Assembly (NCBI GenBank): GCA_947497495.1 | Contig: CANMGT010000006.1 | Span: 124,001 to 188,000 of the forward strand | Source of the DNA: an uncultured Lentibacter sp. | GTDB lineage: Bacteria > Pseudomonadota > Alphaproteobacteria > Rhodobacterales > Rhodobacteraceae | DNA length: 64,000 nucleotides | Direction of reading: 5' to 3' | Shown here: piece by piece, positions 9,493-17,918 of the stretch | Position numbering within the stretch: position 1 is the first letter of the stretch | How the letters are laid out: each line of letters opens with the position of its first letter | Position numbers and translations under genes: made by a program | The notes under the pieces: model-generated | Told to the model about the DNA's origin: nothing | What the model saw: the letters and a program-made list of their open reading frames with translations, nothing else | Database searches by the model: none

Positions 9493-9564
9493 GGGCTGAC
9501 ATTTCATCAAAGCCACTGCGAGGGCAAGCAGATTGCGCGACTTGCAGGGGGGAAGGGAACAGAT

Positions 9565-10272
9565 ATGTTTGAACCTATGAAAAATTGCATCACGATTCTC
9601 ACAGGCGCGGGTATTTCGGCAGAAAGCGGGCTTGGCACCTTTCGCGACGAAGGCGGGCTTTGGGCGCAACAGCGTATTGAAGACGTGGCGACACCGGAAG
9701 GCTTTGCGCGCAACCCCGAGCTTGTACAGGGCTTTTACAACGCCCGCCGCGCACAGGCTGTTGAGGCTGTGCCAAATGCCGCACATGAGGCTTTGGCGCG
9801 GCTTGAGGCCGAATATGACGGCGAGGTTTTGATCGTAACGCAGAACGTGGACGGGCTGCACGAGAAAGCCGGATCACGGAACGTGCTGCACATGCACGGG
9901 GCGTTGAACGGCGCGCTTTGTGCCGCCTGCGAGCACCGCTGGGAAGCGCCTTTGGTGATGCATGTTGCAGACAGTTGCCCGAACTGCGCCGCGCAGGCGA
10001 CGCGGCCTGACATCGTCTGGTTTGGCGAGATGCCCTACGGGATGGAGCAAATCGACGAAGCCTTGCAGCGCTCAACGCTGTTTGCCTCCATCGGCACCTC
10101 GGGCAACGTCTACCCTGCGGCGGGGTTTGTGGCCGAGGCGCGGCGCCTTGGCTGCGCTACGATAGAGCTGAACCTTGAGCCGTCAGAAGGCTTTTCGCTG
10201 TTTGACGAGGCCCGCCATGGTGCAGCAACCCAGACAGTTCCTGCGTGGGTTGCCAAGCTTCTTAAGCCTTGA
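9565..10272 (+). CDS. cobB: NAD-dependent protein deacylase, class III sirtuin (CobB type)
   Basis: This is a sirtuin of 235 aa. The NAD-binding start is ILTGAGISAESGLGTFRD (residues 11-28). TQNVDGLHEKAG and HMHG follow, with His111 the catalytic base. Four zinc Cys are visible as CAAC (119, 122) and CPNC (138, 141). Tyr58 and Arg61 in GFYNARRAQ match the YxxR pair that, in SIRT5-like and E. coli CobB enzymes, accepts succinyl-lysine, so desuccinylation as well as deacetylation is likely. ATG 9565 follows a GGGAAGGGAAC purine tract. It overlaps the convergent DUF1772 gene by 11 nt at the 3' end. Confidence 0.95.
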   Translation: MFEPMKNCITILTGAGISAESGLGTFRDEGGLWAQQRIEDVATPEGFARNPELVQGFYNARRAQAVEAVPNAAHEALARLEAEYDGEVLIVTQNVDGLHEKAGSRNVLHMHGALNGALCAACEHRWEAPLVMHVADSCPNCAAQATRPDIVWFGEMPYGMEQIDEALQRSTLFASIGTSGNVYPAAGFVAEARRLGCATIELNLEPSEGFSLFDEARHGAATQTVPAWVAKLLKP

Positions 10273-10750
10273 GCAGGCCAATGGCGGCGAGCAAAAGCGC
10301 AACGCCTGACGCCACAGTGCGCAACAGGTTGTAAAGCTGCCAGCGCGGCGAATAGGCCTCCCAGATGGCACGGGCCTCTTCCAGGTTTTCAGGCACTGAA
10401 AGCTCGCCCAGGGCATTGTTCATCGGCACGTTGACGGCGGCTGTCAAAACCAAACCCCCGAAAAAATAGGCGAGTGCTGCGGCGACAAACCACGCCGCCG
10501 GGCCACCGTCGCCCTGCCCTCGAAAAAGCAGCCCCGCCGCTAGCAGCAGCACAGGTGTAAGGAAAAAGGCCGGGAAAAAGGCTGCATTGCGCACCACATT
10601 GTTGATCCCCTGCATAGCGGGGATGGCGACGCGCGGATCAACCACATCAAGCCCCCACATGGCCGAGCAGACATAGGCGTAGAAGAACCCGAATATGGCG
10701 CCAACAAAGAGCGTGGCTGTGAGTGCGGTTGCTTTTGTGAGTGTGTTCAT
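10262..10750 (-). CDS. DUF1772 family membrane protein
   Basis: This 162-aa membrane protein has about four hydrophobic helices (near residues 7-29, 55-75, 85-106 and 142-160). The NVPMNN segment and the later W and N residues are typical of DUF1772, a family that includes anthrone-oxygenase-like proteins. ATG 10750 has GAAAGG 7 nt upstream; an in-frame TTG five codons earlier lacks an SD. It is divergent from a TetR gene with paired palindromes in the 102-bp spacer (10768-10814), so it is the obvious target of that regulator. Function in bacteria is not known. Confidence 0.8.
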   Translation of the reverse strand: MNTLTKATALTATLFVGAIFGFFYAYVCSAMWGLDVVDPRVAIPAMQGINNVVRNAAFFPAFFLTPVLLLAAGLLFRGQGDGGPAAWFVAAALAYFFGGLVLTAAVNVPMNNALGELSVPENLEEARAIWEAYSPRWQLYNLLRTVASGVALLLAAIGLLKA

Positions 10751-10767
10751 TGCTATGCCTTTCAATG

Positions 10768-10814
10768 GCGTAAACTTTTATACGGATTGATTGCATCCGT
10801 AAACTTATATACGG
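10768..10814. promoter_or_regulatory. Two tandem imperfect palindromes, candidate TetR operators
   Basis: Copy 1 (10768-10785) reads GCGTAAACTTTTATACGG and copy 2 (10797-10814) reads CCGTAAACTTATATACGG. Each has CGTA...TACG arms. The copies differ at two positions and are offset by 29 bp. They fill the gap between the DUF1772 gene and the TetR gene, where a local regulator would act on both. Confidence 0.7.
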
Positions 10815-10852
10815 TTTATGTCAAACGATCCGTCGCAGAAAGCTTGCAAAAC

Positions 10853-11449
10853 ATGTCAGACGACAAAGACGCCCGCGCACAGCGCATTGAGGAAGCCGCC
10901 TATAAGGTGTTGGAGGACAAGGGCTTTAAGGGCGCGTCCATGCTGGCCGTGGCGCGCGCGGCCAAGGCTTCAAACGAAACGCTCTACAACTGGTATGGTG
11001 ACAAGGTCGGGCTGTTTTCGGCACTTGTTCGGCGCAACACCGCACAGGTGTCGGCGCGGCTGGAAGCGGCACGCAGCAAAGGCGGGCGCGGCCTTGAGAC
11101 GCTTCGTGCTGTCTCGCAGGAGCTGGTGGAAATGGTCACAGGTGCGCGTGCCGTAGCGCTGAACCGAGCTGCGGCCGCCGACATGACAGGCGCGCTTGGC
11201 CAAGCGATTGCGGCGGGCGGGCGCGAGGCTGTCGCGCCGATGCTGACAGAGCTTCTCGCTGAGGCGCAGGCTGACGGGGAGGTCGGCGCAGGCGACTTGC
11301 GCGAGATCACCGAGGCCTATGTGGCGCTGCTCTTGGGTGACATCCAGATCCGCCGCGCAATTGGCGTGGCTGCCCCCCTCGAAAAAGAAGAAGCCACGGC
11401 GCGTGTGCATCGCGCCGTGGCTCTGATCAAGCGGTTGTATCCAGCTTAG
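10853..11449 (+). CDS. TetR/AcrR family transcriptional regulator
   Basis: This 198-aa regulator has an N-terminal helix-turn-helix: RIEEAAYKVLEDKGFKG, then ASMLAVARAAKASNETLYNW and YGDKVGLFSALV, the classic TetR pattern over about residues 8-55. The C-terminal all-alpha part (about 60-195) would bind a ligand and dimerise, and its ligand cannot be read from sequence. ATG 10853 is favoured because translation upstream of it would run through the operator palindromes, although its SD is poor. It probably represses itself and the divergent DUF1772 gene. Its 3' end overlaps the convergent copper chaperone gene by 4 nt. Confidence 0.85.
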   Translation: MSDDKDARAQRIEEAAYKVLEDKGFKGASMLAVARAAKASNETLYNWYGDKVGLFSALVRRNTAQVSARLEAARSKGGRGLETLRAVSQELVEMVTGARAVALNRAAAADMTGALGQAIAAGGREAVAPMLTELLAEAQADGEVGAGDLREITEAYVALLLGDIQIRRAIGVAAPLEKEEATARVHRAVALIKRLYPA

Positions 11450-11952
11450 CTGTCGCCGTCTTTTTTCATTTGGCCATGCTTCATTTCGCCATGGTTCATC
11501 TTGCCGTGCATTGGCTTGCGCTCAAGATCGACAGGCACTTGCACCTGCACGTCACCGGCCTTTTCAAAGGTCAATGTGACGTCGATCATCTCGCCTTGCA
11601 GGAACGGCTTGGTGATGCCCATGAACATGACATGCTGCCCGCCGCGCTGCATCATGATGCTTTCGCCAGCCTTCACAGGGAAGCCTTCTTCAACGTGCAC
11701 CATCTGCATGATGCCCTCGGCGCTCTCGATGTGGGTGTGCAGCTCGACGCGCTTTGAGACGTCGGCTGTGGCGTTTACGAGGCGGTCATCTTCGCCGGTG
11801 TGGTTTTGAATAACGATAAACGCTGCACCCGACTTGCCGCCCATGTGGGAGGTGCGCGCGTAGGAATCCGTGACCATCATGCCGTCGGCAAAGGCTGGAA
11901 GGGCGAGTGAAACAACGGCAGTTGCCGCAAGTAGAGCTGTTTTGAAAGACAT
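11446..11952 (-). CDS. Periplasmic copper chaperone PCu(A)C
   Basis: This 168-aa secreted protein has a signal peptide (about MSFKTALLAATAVVSLALPAFA). The PCu(A)C copper site is visible as ELHTHIESAEGIMQM followed by GGQHVMFMGI, fitting the family's H/M...M...HxM ligand set. In the family this protein delivers Cu(I) to the CuA centre of cytochrome oxidase or hands copper to Sco-type proteins. An unusual extra is the Met/His-rich tail (PMHGKMNHGEMKHGQMKKD, last ~25 residues), which could bind additional copper. The small CxxC protein at 12007-12354 lies 54 nt upstream on the same strand, so the two probably form an operon. Confidence 0.92.
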   Translation of the reverse strand: MSFKTALLAATAVVSLALPAFADGMMVTDSYARTSHMGGKSGAAFIVIQNHTGEDDRLVNATADVSKRVELHTHIESAEGIMQMVHVEEGFPVKAGESIMMQRGGQHVMFMGITKPFLQGEMIDVTLTFEKAGDVQVQVPVDLERKPMHGKMNHGEMKHGQMKKDGDS

Positions 11953-12006
11953 GTGATTTCCTCTGTCTTGAAAGTTTGAGTTTGGCCCGATGGCCTTAAG
12001 TGTGGC

Positions 12007-12354
12007 TCAAACAGTGACAGGTGGCCCCCTTGCCGATGCGCGCACAACGCGCTGGCGAGGCGGCACGGAGACATGGGTAAAGCTCAGCCGCTCACCGCCT
12101 GAAAGCATGCGCTCAGGAGTGGCAAGGGGGGTACTGAAACCAGCGAGAAGCGTCAGCGCACAGTCAGGGCAGATATGCGGCTTGCCTGTTGGCTGGCCGT
12201 TCTCGTCAACCATGACAACAACAGGGCCAGTGCCCGTGCAGAGCACGATCTCGCCAGTCGGCGAGGTCATGGTGCGGGCCTGTGCCATCGCGTTGCCAGT
12301 CAGAACCAGCATGAACGACAGGGCCAGAGCGATATATAGGCGCGATTGCTTCAT
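12007..12354 (-). CDS. Small secreted or membrane-anchored protein, DUF2946-like
   Basis: This 115-aa protein begins with a signal or anchor sequence (MKQSRLYIALALSFMLVL, cleavage possible after NAMA). A short segment with IVLCTGTGP, then KPHICPDCALTL, gives three Cys and one His spaced as in DUF2946 proteins, which often lie beside copper genes. ATG 12354 has GAGG just upstream; a TTG ten codons earlier is less likely. Its position directly before the PCu(A)C gene suggests a role in copper handling. The DUF2946 assignment rests on the Cys/His spacing alone and is tentative. Confidence 0.6.
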   Translation of the reverse strand: MKQSRLYIALALSFMLVLTGNAMAQARTMTSPTGEIVLCTGTGPVVVMVDENGQPTGKPHICPDCALTLLAGFSTPLATPERMLSGGERLSFTHVSVPPRQRVVRASARGPPVTV

Positions 12355-12436
12355 TGCCTCAGAGATAGGCCCGTTGATGCGCAAAGCAAAGAGACAAAGT
12401 GATGCAGGCAGTTTGGCGCGTATGCCACGCGAGCCT

Positions 12437-12475
12437 CAAAAGAAAACGGCCCCACCTTTGCAGGTAGAGCCGTTT
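12437..12475 (-). terminator. Terminator after rpmB
   Basis: Outer stem AAACGGC (12444-12450) pairs with GCCGTTT (12469-12475), and an inner ACCT pairs with AGGT around TTGC. Read on the minus strand, it is followed by TTTTCTTTT (12446-12438). It lies about 20 nt after the rpmB stop. Confidence 0.8.
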
Positions 12476-12496
12476 CAAAAAGTCAGCGGTCAGGGC

Positions 12497-12787
12497 TTAG
12501 GCTTCTGCCGTCTGCGCTTTCGCGATCTCTTTTTTCACTTTCAGAACTTTGGCTGAAAGCTCGGTGTCTTTCGCTTTGGCAAGGAACTTGTCCAGGCCGC
12601 CACGGTGATCAACCGAGCGCAGAGCCGCTGCTGAAATGCGCATTTTGAATCCGCGGCCGAGAGTCTCGGACTGCAGGGTTACATCGTTCAGGTTTGGCAA
12701 AAACCGACGGCGCGTTCTGTTTTTCGCGTGGCTAACATTGTTGCCAACCATCGGGCCTTTTCCGGTCAATTCGCATACGCGTGACAT
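12497..12787 (-). CDS. rpmB: 50S ribosomal protein L28
   Basis: L28 (96 aa) belongs to the large ribosomal subunit. The start [20 protein letters not shown] and the following [13 protein letters not shown] are the family signature, then [20 protein letters not shown]. The C-terminal extension rich in Lys/Ala ([14 protein letters not shown]) is typical of alphaproteobacterial L28, at about 95 aa against 78 in E. coli. GAGGATG lies upstream of the ATG. It is a single-gene unit ending at a terminator; rpmG is not adjacent. Confidence 0.98.
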   Translation of the reverse strand: MSRVCELTGKGPMVGNNVSHAKNRTRRRFLPNLNDVTLQSETLGRGFKMRISAAALRSVDHRGGLDKFLAKAKDTELSAKVLKVKKEIAKAQTAEA

Positions 12788-12946
12788 GGGTTCATCCTCA
12801 TTCTATGGTCTGTCGCAACAGCTAGGCGACACTACAATTGGGCGCTGGCGTGCAGCACCCGTCAATTCCGTCCGCAGGCTTTAGGCGGAATCACCAGCCC
12901 CGTCAAGCGGGTTTGCCGCTTCACGCATGGTTTTTCGGGCAAAGCC

Positions 12947-14773
12947 CTAGCTGCCAAGGAACCCGCCCGACTGATGCGCCCACAAGTCGGCGTAAATGCC
13001 GCCTTTGTCCAGCAGCGCGTCATGGCTGCCTTCCTCGACAATCTGCCCCTCGCGCATCACCACGATCCTGTCCATCTTGGCAATGGTTGAAAGGCGGTGC
13101 GCGATGGCGAGCACGGTTTTGCCCTCCATCACGGCTTCAAGCGCGTTCTGAATGCTAGCTTCGACTTCACTGTCGAGCGCCGACGTGGCCTCATCGAGCA
13201 CAAGGATAGGCGCGTCTTTCAGAATGGCGCGCGCAAGGGCGATGCGCTGACGCTGCCCGCCTGAAAGCTTGACGCCACGTTCGCCCAGATGCGCGTCCAT
13301 GCCGCGGCGCCCCTGCCCGTCCGCGAGATTGTCTATAAACTCGGCGGTTTCGGACTTGCTCACAGCGGCCTCAAGCTGGGCCACTGTGGCGTCGGGGCGG
13401 CCATAGGTGATGTTGTCGTGCGCCGAGCGGTTGAACAGCGCGGTTTCCTGCGTGACCATGCCGATGGCGCGGCGCAGGCTCGGCTCGGTGACATCGCGGA
13501 TGTCTTGCCCGTCGATTTTGACTGCCCCCTGTTCGGGGTCATAGAGGCGCAGCAAAAGCGACACGAGCGTTGACTTGCCTGCCCCCGAGGCGCCGACAAT
13601 GCCCAGCTTTTCACCAGCTTTGATGGTCAACGAAATGTCCTGCACCCCGCCCATGTCGCGCCCGTAGGCAAAACTCACACCGTCAAAGCTGATCTGCCCG
13701 TCAGGCACGCTCAGCGCCGCTTCACGGCCTGCCTTCAACCGCTTGGCGGGGGCCAGCGTGCGCATGCCGTCTTCTACTTCTCCAAGGTGCATGTAGATCG
13801 TCATCAGCACAAAGCTGATCCAGCCCGACATCTGCGCAAGCCGGATCGAGACAGCCCCGGTTGCGGCAATGTCGCCGGGTGTCACGCCACTGTCGCGCCA
13901 GACAAGCGCCGCCCCCACAAGGCCAACGGGCAGCAAACCCGCGATCAGAATCAGCCCGTAGCGAAACAGTGAAGAAACTTCGCCAAACTCGACAGCCCGC
14001 CCGCGCAGCACTTCGAGCGCTTCCGAGGTGACGCTCTCTTCGCGCGCATCCCCCGCGAAGAGCTTGACGGTTTTGATGTTGGTGATCGTATCGACAACCT
14101 GCCCCGAGACCATCGCCTGCGCCCCTGCTCGCTCCTTGGAGCGCTGCCGGATGCGCGGCAGGAAATAGCGCAAGTAAGCGCCATAGAGCGCCATCCAACC
14201 AAGCAGGATCAGCACGAGACGCAGATCAATCAACGCGACAAGGATGCCCGAGCCGATCACCGAAGCGAGCGCGAAGAGCACCGCGTTGATCGCCTCGATC
14301 ACCACTTCGGTGAGCGAGCGCGTGGCCTGCACCTGCTTCTGCGCGAGCCGTCCTGCGTAGTCGTCGTCAAAGTAGCCAACAGACTGGCCCAGCGTCCAGG
14401 AGTTGAGGCGGCTGAGGATTTGCTTGAACAGGTTGGGGCCAAGCACGATCGACTGGAACACAGCGTTGAGGCCAAAGAAAGCTGGCCGCAACCCGACGAG
14501 CAGCAAGGCCCCGAAGAGCAGCAAGCCGATATGCGCCGACAGCGGCGTCTCCGAGGCGGCCAAGTCAACGACGCGGCCCAGCACGAACATCGACAGCACT
14601 TCCGAAGCGCCCGACAGCGCCGAGGCAAAGCCCGCCAGAGCGATCACCGGCCAAGCCCCCTTGAGGCACCAGCCCGCGAAGCGCCAAAGCGTTGTCGGCG
14701 GCGGGCCCTCTGCGGGAACAGACGGGTCTATCATGCTTGCTGCGCGTGCGACGAAGCCTTGCAAAGCGCTCAT
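12947..14773 (-). CDS. ABC exporter, fused permease-ATPase (second of a pair)
   Basis: This 608-aa half-transporter has six transmembrane helices in the first ~330 residues. An ATPase domain follows: Walker A GASGAGKST, signature LSGGQRQRIALARA, Walker B ILVLDEATSALDSE and the H-loop AIAHRLSTI. All catalytic motifs are intact. The start ATG at 14773 overlaps the TGA of the preceding ABC gene by 4 nt (ATGA), so the pair is translationally coupled and probably forms a heterodimeric exporter of the MsbA/multidrug type. Substrate unknown. The gap beyond its 3' end to rpmB contains nothing recognisable. Confidence 0.93.
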   Translation of the reverse strand: MSALQGFVARAASMIDPSVPAEGPPPTTLWRFAGWCLKGAWPVIALAGFASALSGASEVLSMFVLGRVVDLAASETPLSAHIGLLLFGALLLVGLRPAFFGLNAVFQSIVLGPNLFKQILSRLNSWTLGQSVGYFDDDYAGRLAQKQVQATRSLTEVVIEAINAVLFALASVIGSGILVALIDLRLVLILLGWMALYGAYLRYFLPRIRQRSKERAGAQAMVSGQVVDTITNIKTVKLFAGDAREESVTSEALEVLRGRAVEFGEVSSLFRYGLILIAGLLPVGLVGAALVWRDSGVTPGDIAATGAVSIRLAQMSGWISFVLMTIYMHLGEVEDGMRTLAPAKRLKAGREAALSVPDGQISFDGVSFAYGRDMGGVQDISLTIKAGEKLGIVGASGAGKSTLVSLLLRLYDPEQGAVKIDGQDIRDVTEPSLRRAIGMVTQETALFNRSAHDNITYGRPDATVAQLEAAVSKSETAEFIDNLADGQGRRGMDAHLGERGVKLSGGQRQRIALARAILKDAPILVLDEATSALDSEVEASIQNALEAVMEGKTVLAIAHRLSTIAKMDRIVVMREGQIVEEGSHDALLDKGGIYADLWAHQSGGFLGS

Positions 14774-16611
14774 GTTGCCTCTCCGAGAAATCCGCCTGAC
14801 TGGTGCCGCCAAAGGTCTGCGTAAAGCCCGCCCTTGGCAAGCAGTTCGGCGTGGGTGCCCGCTTCGGCGATGCGGCCCGCGTCTAGCACCACGATCCTGT
14901 CCATCTGTGCAATTGTTGACAGGCGGTGGGCAATCGCGATCACGGTTTTGCCCTCCATCATGCCATAGAGTGTGTCCTGGATGGCGGCTTCCACCTCGCT
15001 GTCGAGCGCGCTTGTGGCCTCATCCAGTAGCAACACAGGCGCGTTCTTGAGGATCACACGTGCCAGCGTGATGCGTTGACGTTGCCCGCCCGACAGCTTC
15101 ACGCCGCGCTCGCCGACGCGGGCCTCCAGGCCTTGGTTTCCCTCCGTGTCCGCAAGCGTCTCGATAAACTCGAGCGCTTGGGCTTGGCGCGCGGCTTCAA
15201 GCAGCTCGGCCTCGCTGGCTTCGGGACGGCCATAGCGGATGTTGTCGCGCACCGAGCGGTGCAAGAGCGAACTCTCCTGCTGCACCATTCCGATCTGCGC
15301 GCGCAGGCTGTCTTGGGTGACTTTCGCAATGTCCTGACCATCAATCAGGATCTGCCCGCCTTCCGCGTCATAGAACCTGAGCAACAGCTTCACCAAGGTC
15401 GACTTGCCCGCGCCTGAACGCCCCACGAGGCCTACTTTTTCACCAGCCTCGATGGTGAGATCAACGCCCTCAAGCCCACCCGTTTTGCGGCCATAACTGT
15501 GCGCAAGCGCTTTGATCTCGATCTTGCCCTCGGTGATTTGCAAGGGCTTGGCCCCTTCAGAGTCAAGCAGCGTGATCGGCTGGGCGATGGTCTCCATCCC
15601 CTCGGCGACAACACCGAGCTGGCGGAAGAACGAGGTCAGCGCCCACATGATCCAGGCCGTCATGGAGTTGAGCCTGAGCGTCAGCGCGGTTGCGGCAGCT
15701 ACGACGCCCACACTGGCCTCGCCCTGCATCCAGAGATAAACCGACCAGCCGACAACCCCGGCGATCAGCAGGCCGTTGAGCGTGACCAGCGCCAAGTCCA
15801 TCAGCGTGAAGATGCGCATTTCAACCATGAACGTCTGGCGGGCTTTCTCGATGACGTCGCGCGCCACGCCCAGCTCTTCGCCGTTGTGGGTAAACATCTT
15901 GACGGAGTGAATGTTGGTATAGCTGTCAACAACCCGCCCCGTCACAGCCGAGCGCGCATCGGAAGCCTCTTTTGAAGCAGGACCAACCCGTTTGATCGTC
16001 CAGCGCATGAGCAGACCGTAGGCCGTGAGCCACAAAAGCAGCGGTGCCACAAGCCGCACGTCGGCGCCCCAGAGCATCACGGCCGCGCCAACCACATAGG
16101 CAAGCGCAAATGTCAGCGCGTCAAACACCTGAAACACAGCCTCGCCCGCGGCGGGGGGCGTTTGCATGATGCGGTTGGCGATACGGCCTGCGAAGTCGTT
16201 CTCAAACCAGCCCACTGACTGGCGCATCACGTGGGAATGCGCGCGCCAGCGGATCAGTGTGCCGACATTTGGCAGGATTGTCTGGTTGATCAGCATCACA
16301 TCAACAACCTGCAACAACGGACGCATAAACACGACAAACAGGCCAAGCCCGATCAGCAAGCTGCCTTTCTCGGCCCAGACGGCTGAAGGCTCGCCCGCGA
16401 GCGCATCCACGATCCAGCCCATGTAGTAAATGAGGCCGATTTCAACGAGAGCAACGAGTACAGAGAAGATGCCCGCCAGCCAGAACACCCGTTTGAACGG
16501 CTGGCAATAGCCGAGCATAAAGCGCCAAAGCGTGCGCGGCGGCACGTCTTCTTGCGGGTAGTCTACATAAGGGTCAACGAGGGTTTCGAAATAGGAAAAC
16601 AGCTTTTTCAT
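14770..16611 (-). CDS. ABC exporter, fused permease-ATPase (first of a pair)
   Basis: This 613-aa protein has the same layout as its neighbour: an N-terminal cytoplasmic segment (MKKLFSYFETLVDPYVDY), six transmembrane helices, then an ATPase with Walker A GRSGAGKSTL, LSGGQRQRITLARV, LLLDEATSALDSE and AIAHRLSTIAQ. Both partners keep a full set of motifs, so neither shows a degenerate ATP site. ATG 16611 is preceded by AAGGA; an upstream in-frame start nine codons earlier is less likely. The SD lies inside a short palindrome (16618-16630). The strong similarity of the two proteins suggests an old tandem duplication. Confidence 0.93.
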   Translation of the reverse strand: MKKLFSYFETLVDPYVDYPQEDVPPRTLWRFMLGYCQPFKRVFWLAGIFSVLVALVEIGLIYYMGWIVDALAGEPSAVWAEKGSLLIGLGLFVVFMRPLLQVVDVMLINQTILPNVGTLIRWRAHSHVMRQSVGWFENDFAGRIANRIMQTPPAAGEAVFQVFDALTFALAYVVGAAVMLWGADVRLVAPLLLWLTAYGLLMRWTIKRVGPASKEASDARSAVTGRVVDSYTNIHSVKMFTHNGEELGVARDVIEKARQTFMVEMRIFTLMDLALVTLNGLLIAGVVGWSVYLWMQGEASVGVVAAATALTLRLNSMTAWIMWALTSFFRQLGVVAEGMETIAQPITLLDSEGAKPLQITEGKIEIKALAHSYGRKTGGLEGVDLTIEAGEKVGLVGRSGAGKSTLVKLLLRFYDAEGGQILIDGQDIAKVTQDSLRAQIGMVQQESSLLHRSVRDNIRYGRPEASEAELLEAARQAQALEFIETLADTEGNQGLEARVGERGVKLSGGQRQRITLARVILKNAPVLLLDEATSALDSEVEAAIQDTLYGMMEGKTVIAIAHRLSTIAQMDRIVVLDAGRIAEAGTHAELLAKGGLYADLWRHQSGGFLGEAT

Positions 16612-16793
16612 GCGGAGTGTCCTTAGGACAAGATACAAATGTAGCGGCGGCTCAAAATGGGCGCGCCGGAGAGTTGGCCAGCGCTGATGCTAGTCGTGCC
16701 AAATCCCGTAAAACATCTGTTCCTCCTTGTGCTGTACCTCGGAGCCTAGCGCAGCAACTTGGAGCTGTCACCCCCCAAGCTGGCAATTTGGCG

Positions 16794-17918
16794 TCAATCG
16801 CATACCGCTTGAAGCGCGGCCCAGTCGGCCTCGCTGAGCACAGGTGTCGTCGCGGCTTGCGCATCTGCGAAAGCATGCGCCTTGTCGGCCCGCGCCTGGC
16901 TGGGAGGGTGCGACAGAAAATAGACAGGCAAATCAGGCATGTCGCCCTGTAGCTTCAGCAGATATTCAAAGAACGACGCAAAGCCGCTGCCGCTCACCTC
17001 GGCCTTACCAAGTGCCTCCAGAGCATAGTCGTCCGCCGCACCTTCCGCCTGTCGGGTGTAGCTTGTCTCCAGCATCTGCTCGGCCAGAACAACAGCCAAT
17101 GCGCCGCCCGAGAAATCTCCGAGCACCATCGAGACAAGCCCAGCCGAGCCAGCTGCGCGCAGGGCGTTGCGCGTCGAATCGCGGTGCTCGACATGGCCTA
17201 TCTCGTGGGCGAGCACACCTGCGACGGCCTCCGCACTGTCGGCCTCGTCGATCAGCCCGCGCATCAGCACGATCTGCCCGCCAGGCGCAGCAAAGGCGTT
17301 GACCATCGGTTGGTCAAACACCTGAATGTTCAACTCGTAGGCCATGTCCATCTTGGCTGTCAGCCGCGCTGTCATCTTGTCGAGCGCGGCCAAGCCCGCT
17401 TCGTTGGTGCAGGTGATGTCAGCCTCGGTGGACTGGGTGAGAAACCACGTGATCTGCTTGACAACGGCGCGGCCAAATTGCTGCTCGCGCTCAAGCGGCA
17501 TAAGGCGGGCAAGCGTGTCGGCCATGGCCGGAAGGATGACAAACAGCATCAGCGCCACAGCGGCAACAGCGCCGGAAACCCACTTGAGCACACGCAGCGC
17601 AACGCCTTGGTGAAGGTCACGTTTGTGCAGGAGCGGAGCGGCCTCGCGCAGCCGCGCGTTCATCACGCCGTCGCGCACCGAGAGCCGCGCTTCGTGCGAG
17701 AGCGTCTCGTCCTCGCCGTCAATATTGCGGGTGAAGGTAAGCCAGCCGCCGCCGGGCTGATCGGCGAGCAAGCGTAAGTCTTCAAGCCTCCAGTGCTCGG
17801 CTGTGCGCAGGCTCTCGCCGTCAAATGTCAGAGTGCCTTTTTCTTCGTCGAGGCGCACTTGCACCTTATGCTTGGCCGCAGACGTGCCGTCGAAATAACT
17901 GCCTGCGGCCTCAAGCAT
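16794..17918 (-). CDS. M48 family membrane metalloprotease
   Basis: This 374-aa protein has an N-terminal cytoplasmic domain of about 105 residues, one transmembrane helix (about 108-130, VLKWVSGAVAAVALMLFVIL) and an M48 peptidase domain. The zinc motif HEIGH is at residues 238-242 (VLAHEIGHVEHRDSTR). The downstream EGAADDYALE segment supplies the third ligand Glu. LSHPPSQAR near the C-terminus is the usual M48 ending. Its ATG follows the TAA of the DUF898 gene directly, with no gap, so the two are surely co-translated. Together they look like a membrane quality-control pair. Substrate unknown. Confidence 0.9.
   Translation of the reverse strand: MLEAAGSYFDGTSAAKHKVQVRLDEEKGTLTFDGESLRTAEHWRLEDLRLLADQPGGGWLTFTRNIDGEDETLSHEARLSVRDGVMNARLREAAPLLHKRDLHQGVALRVLKWVSGAVAAVALMLFVILPAMADTLARLMPLEREQQFGRAVVKQITWFLTQSTEADITCTNEAGLAALDKMTARLTAKMDMAYELNIQVFDQPMVNAFAAPGGQIVLMRGLIDEADSAEAVAGVLAHEIGHVEHRDSTRNALRAAGSAGLVSMVLGDFSGGALAVVLAEQMLETSYTRQAEGAADDYALEALGKAEVSGSGFASFFEYLLKLQGDMPDLPVYFLSHPPSQARADKAHAFADAQAATTPVLSEADWAALQAVCD

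Noticed and set aside
9007..9564. N-terminal extension of the sirtuin gene
   Set aside because: The extra residues are antisense to the M50 protease; the sirtuin fold begins just after ATG 9565, which has an SD.
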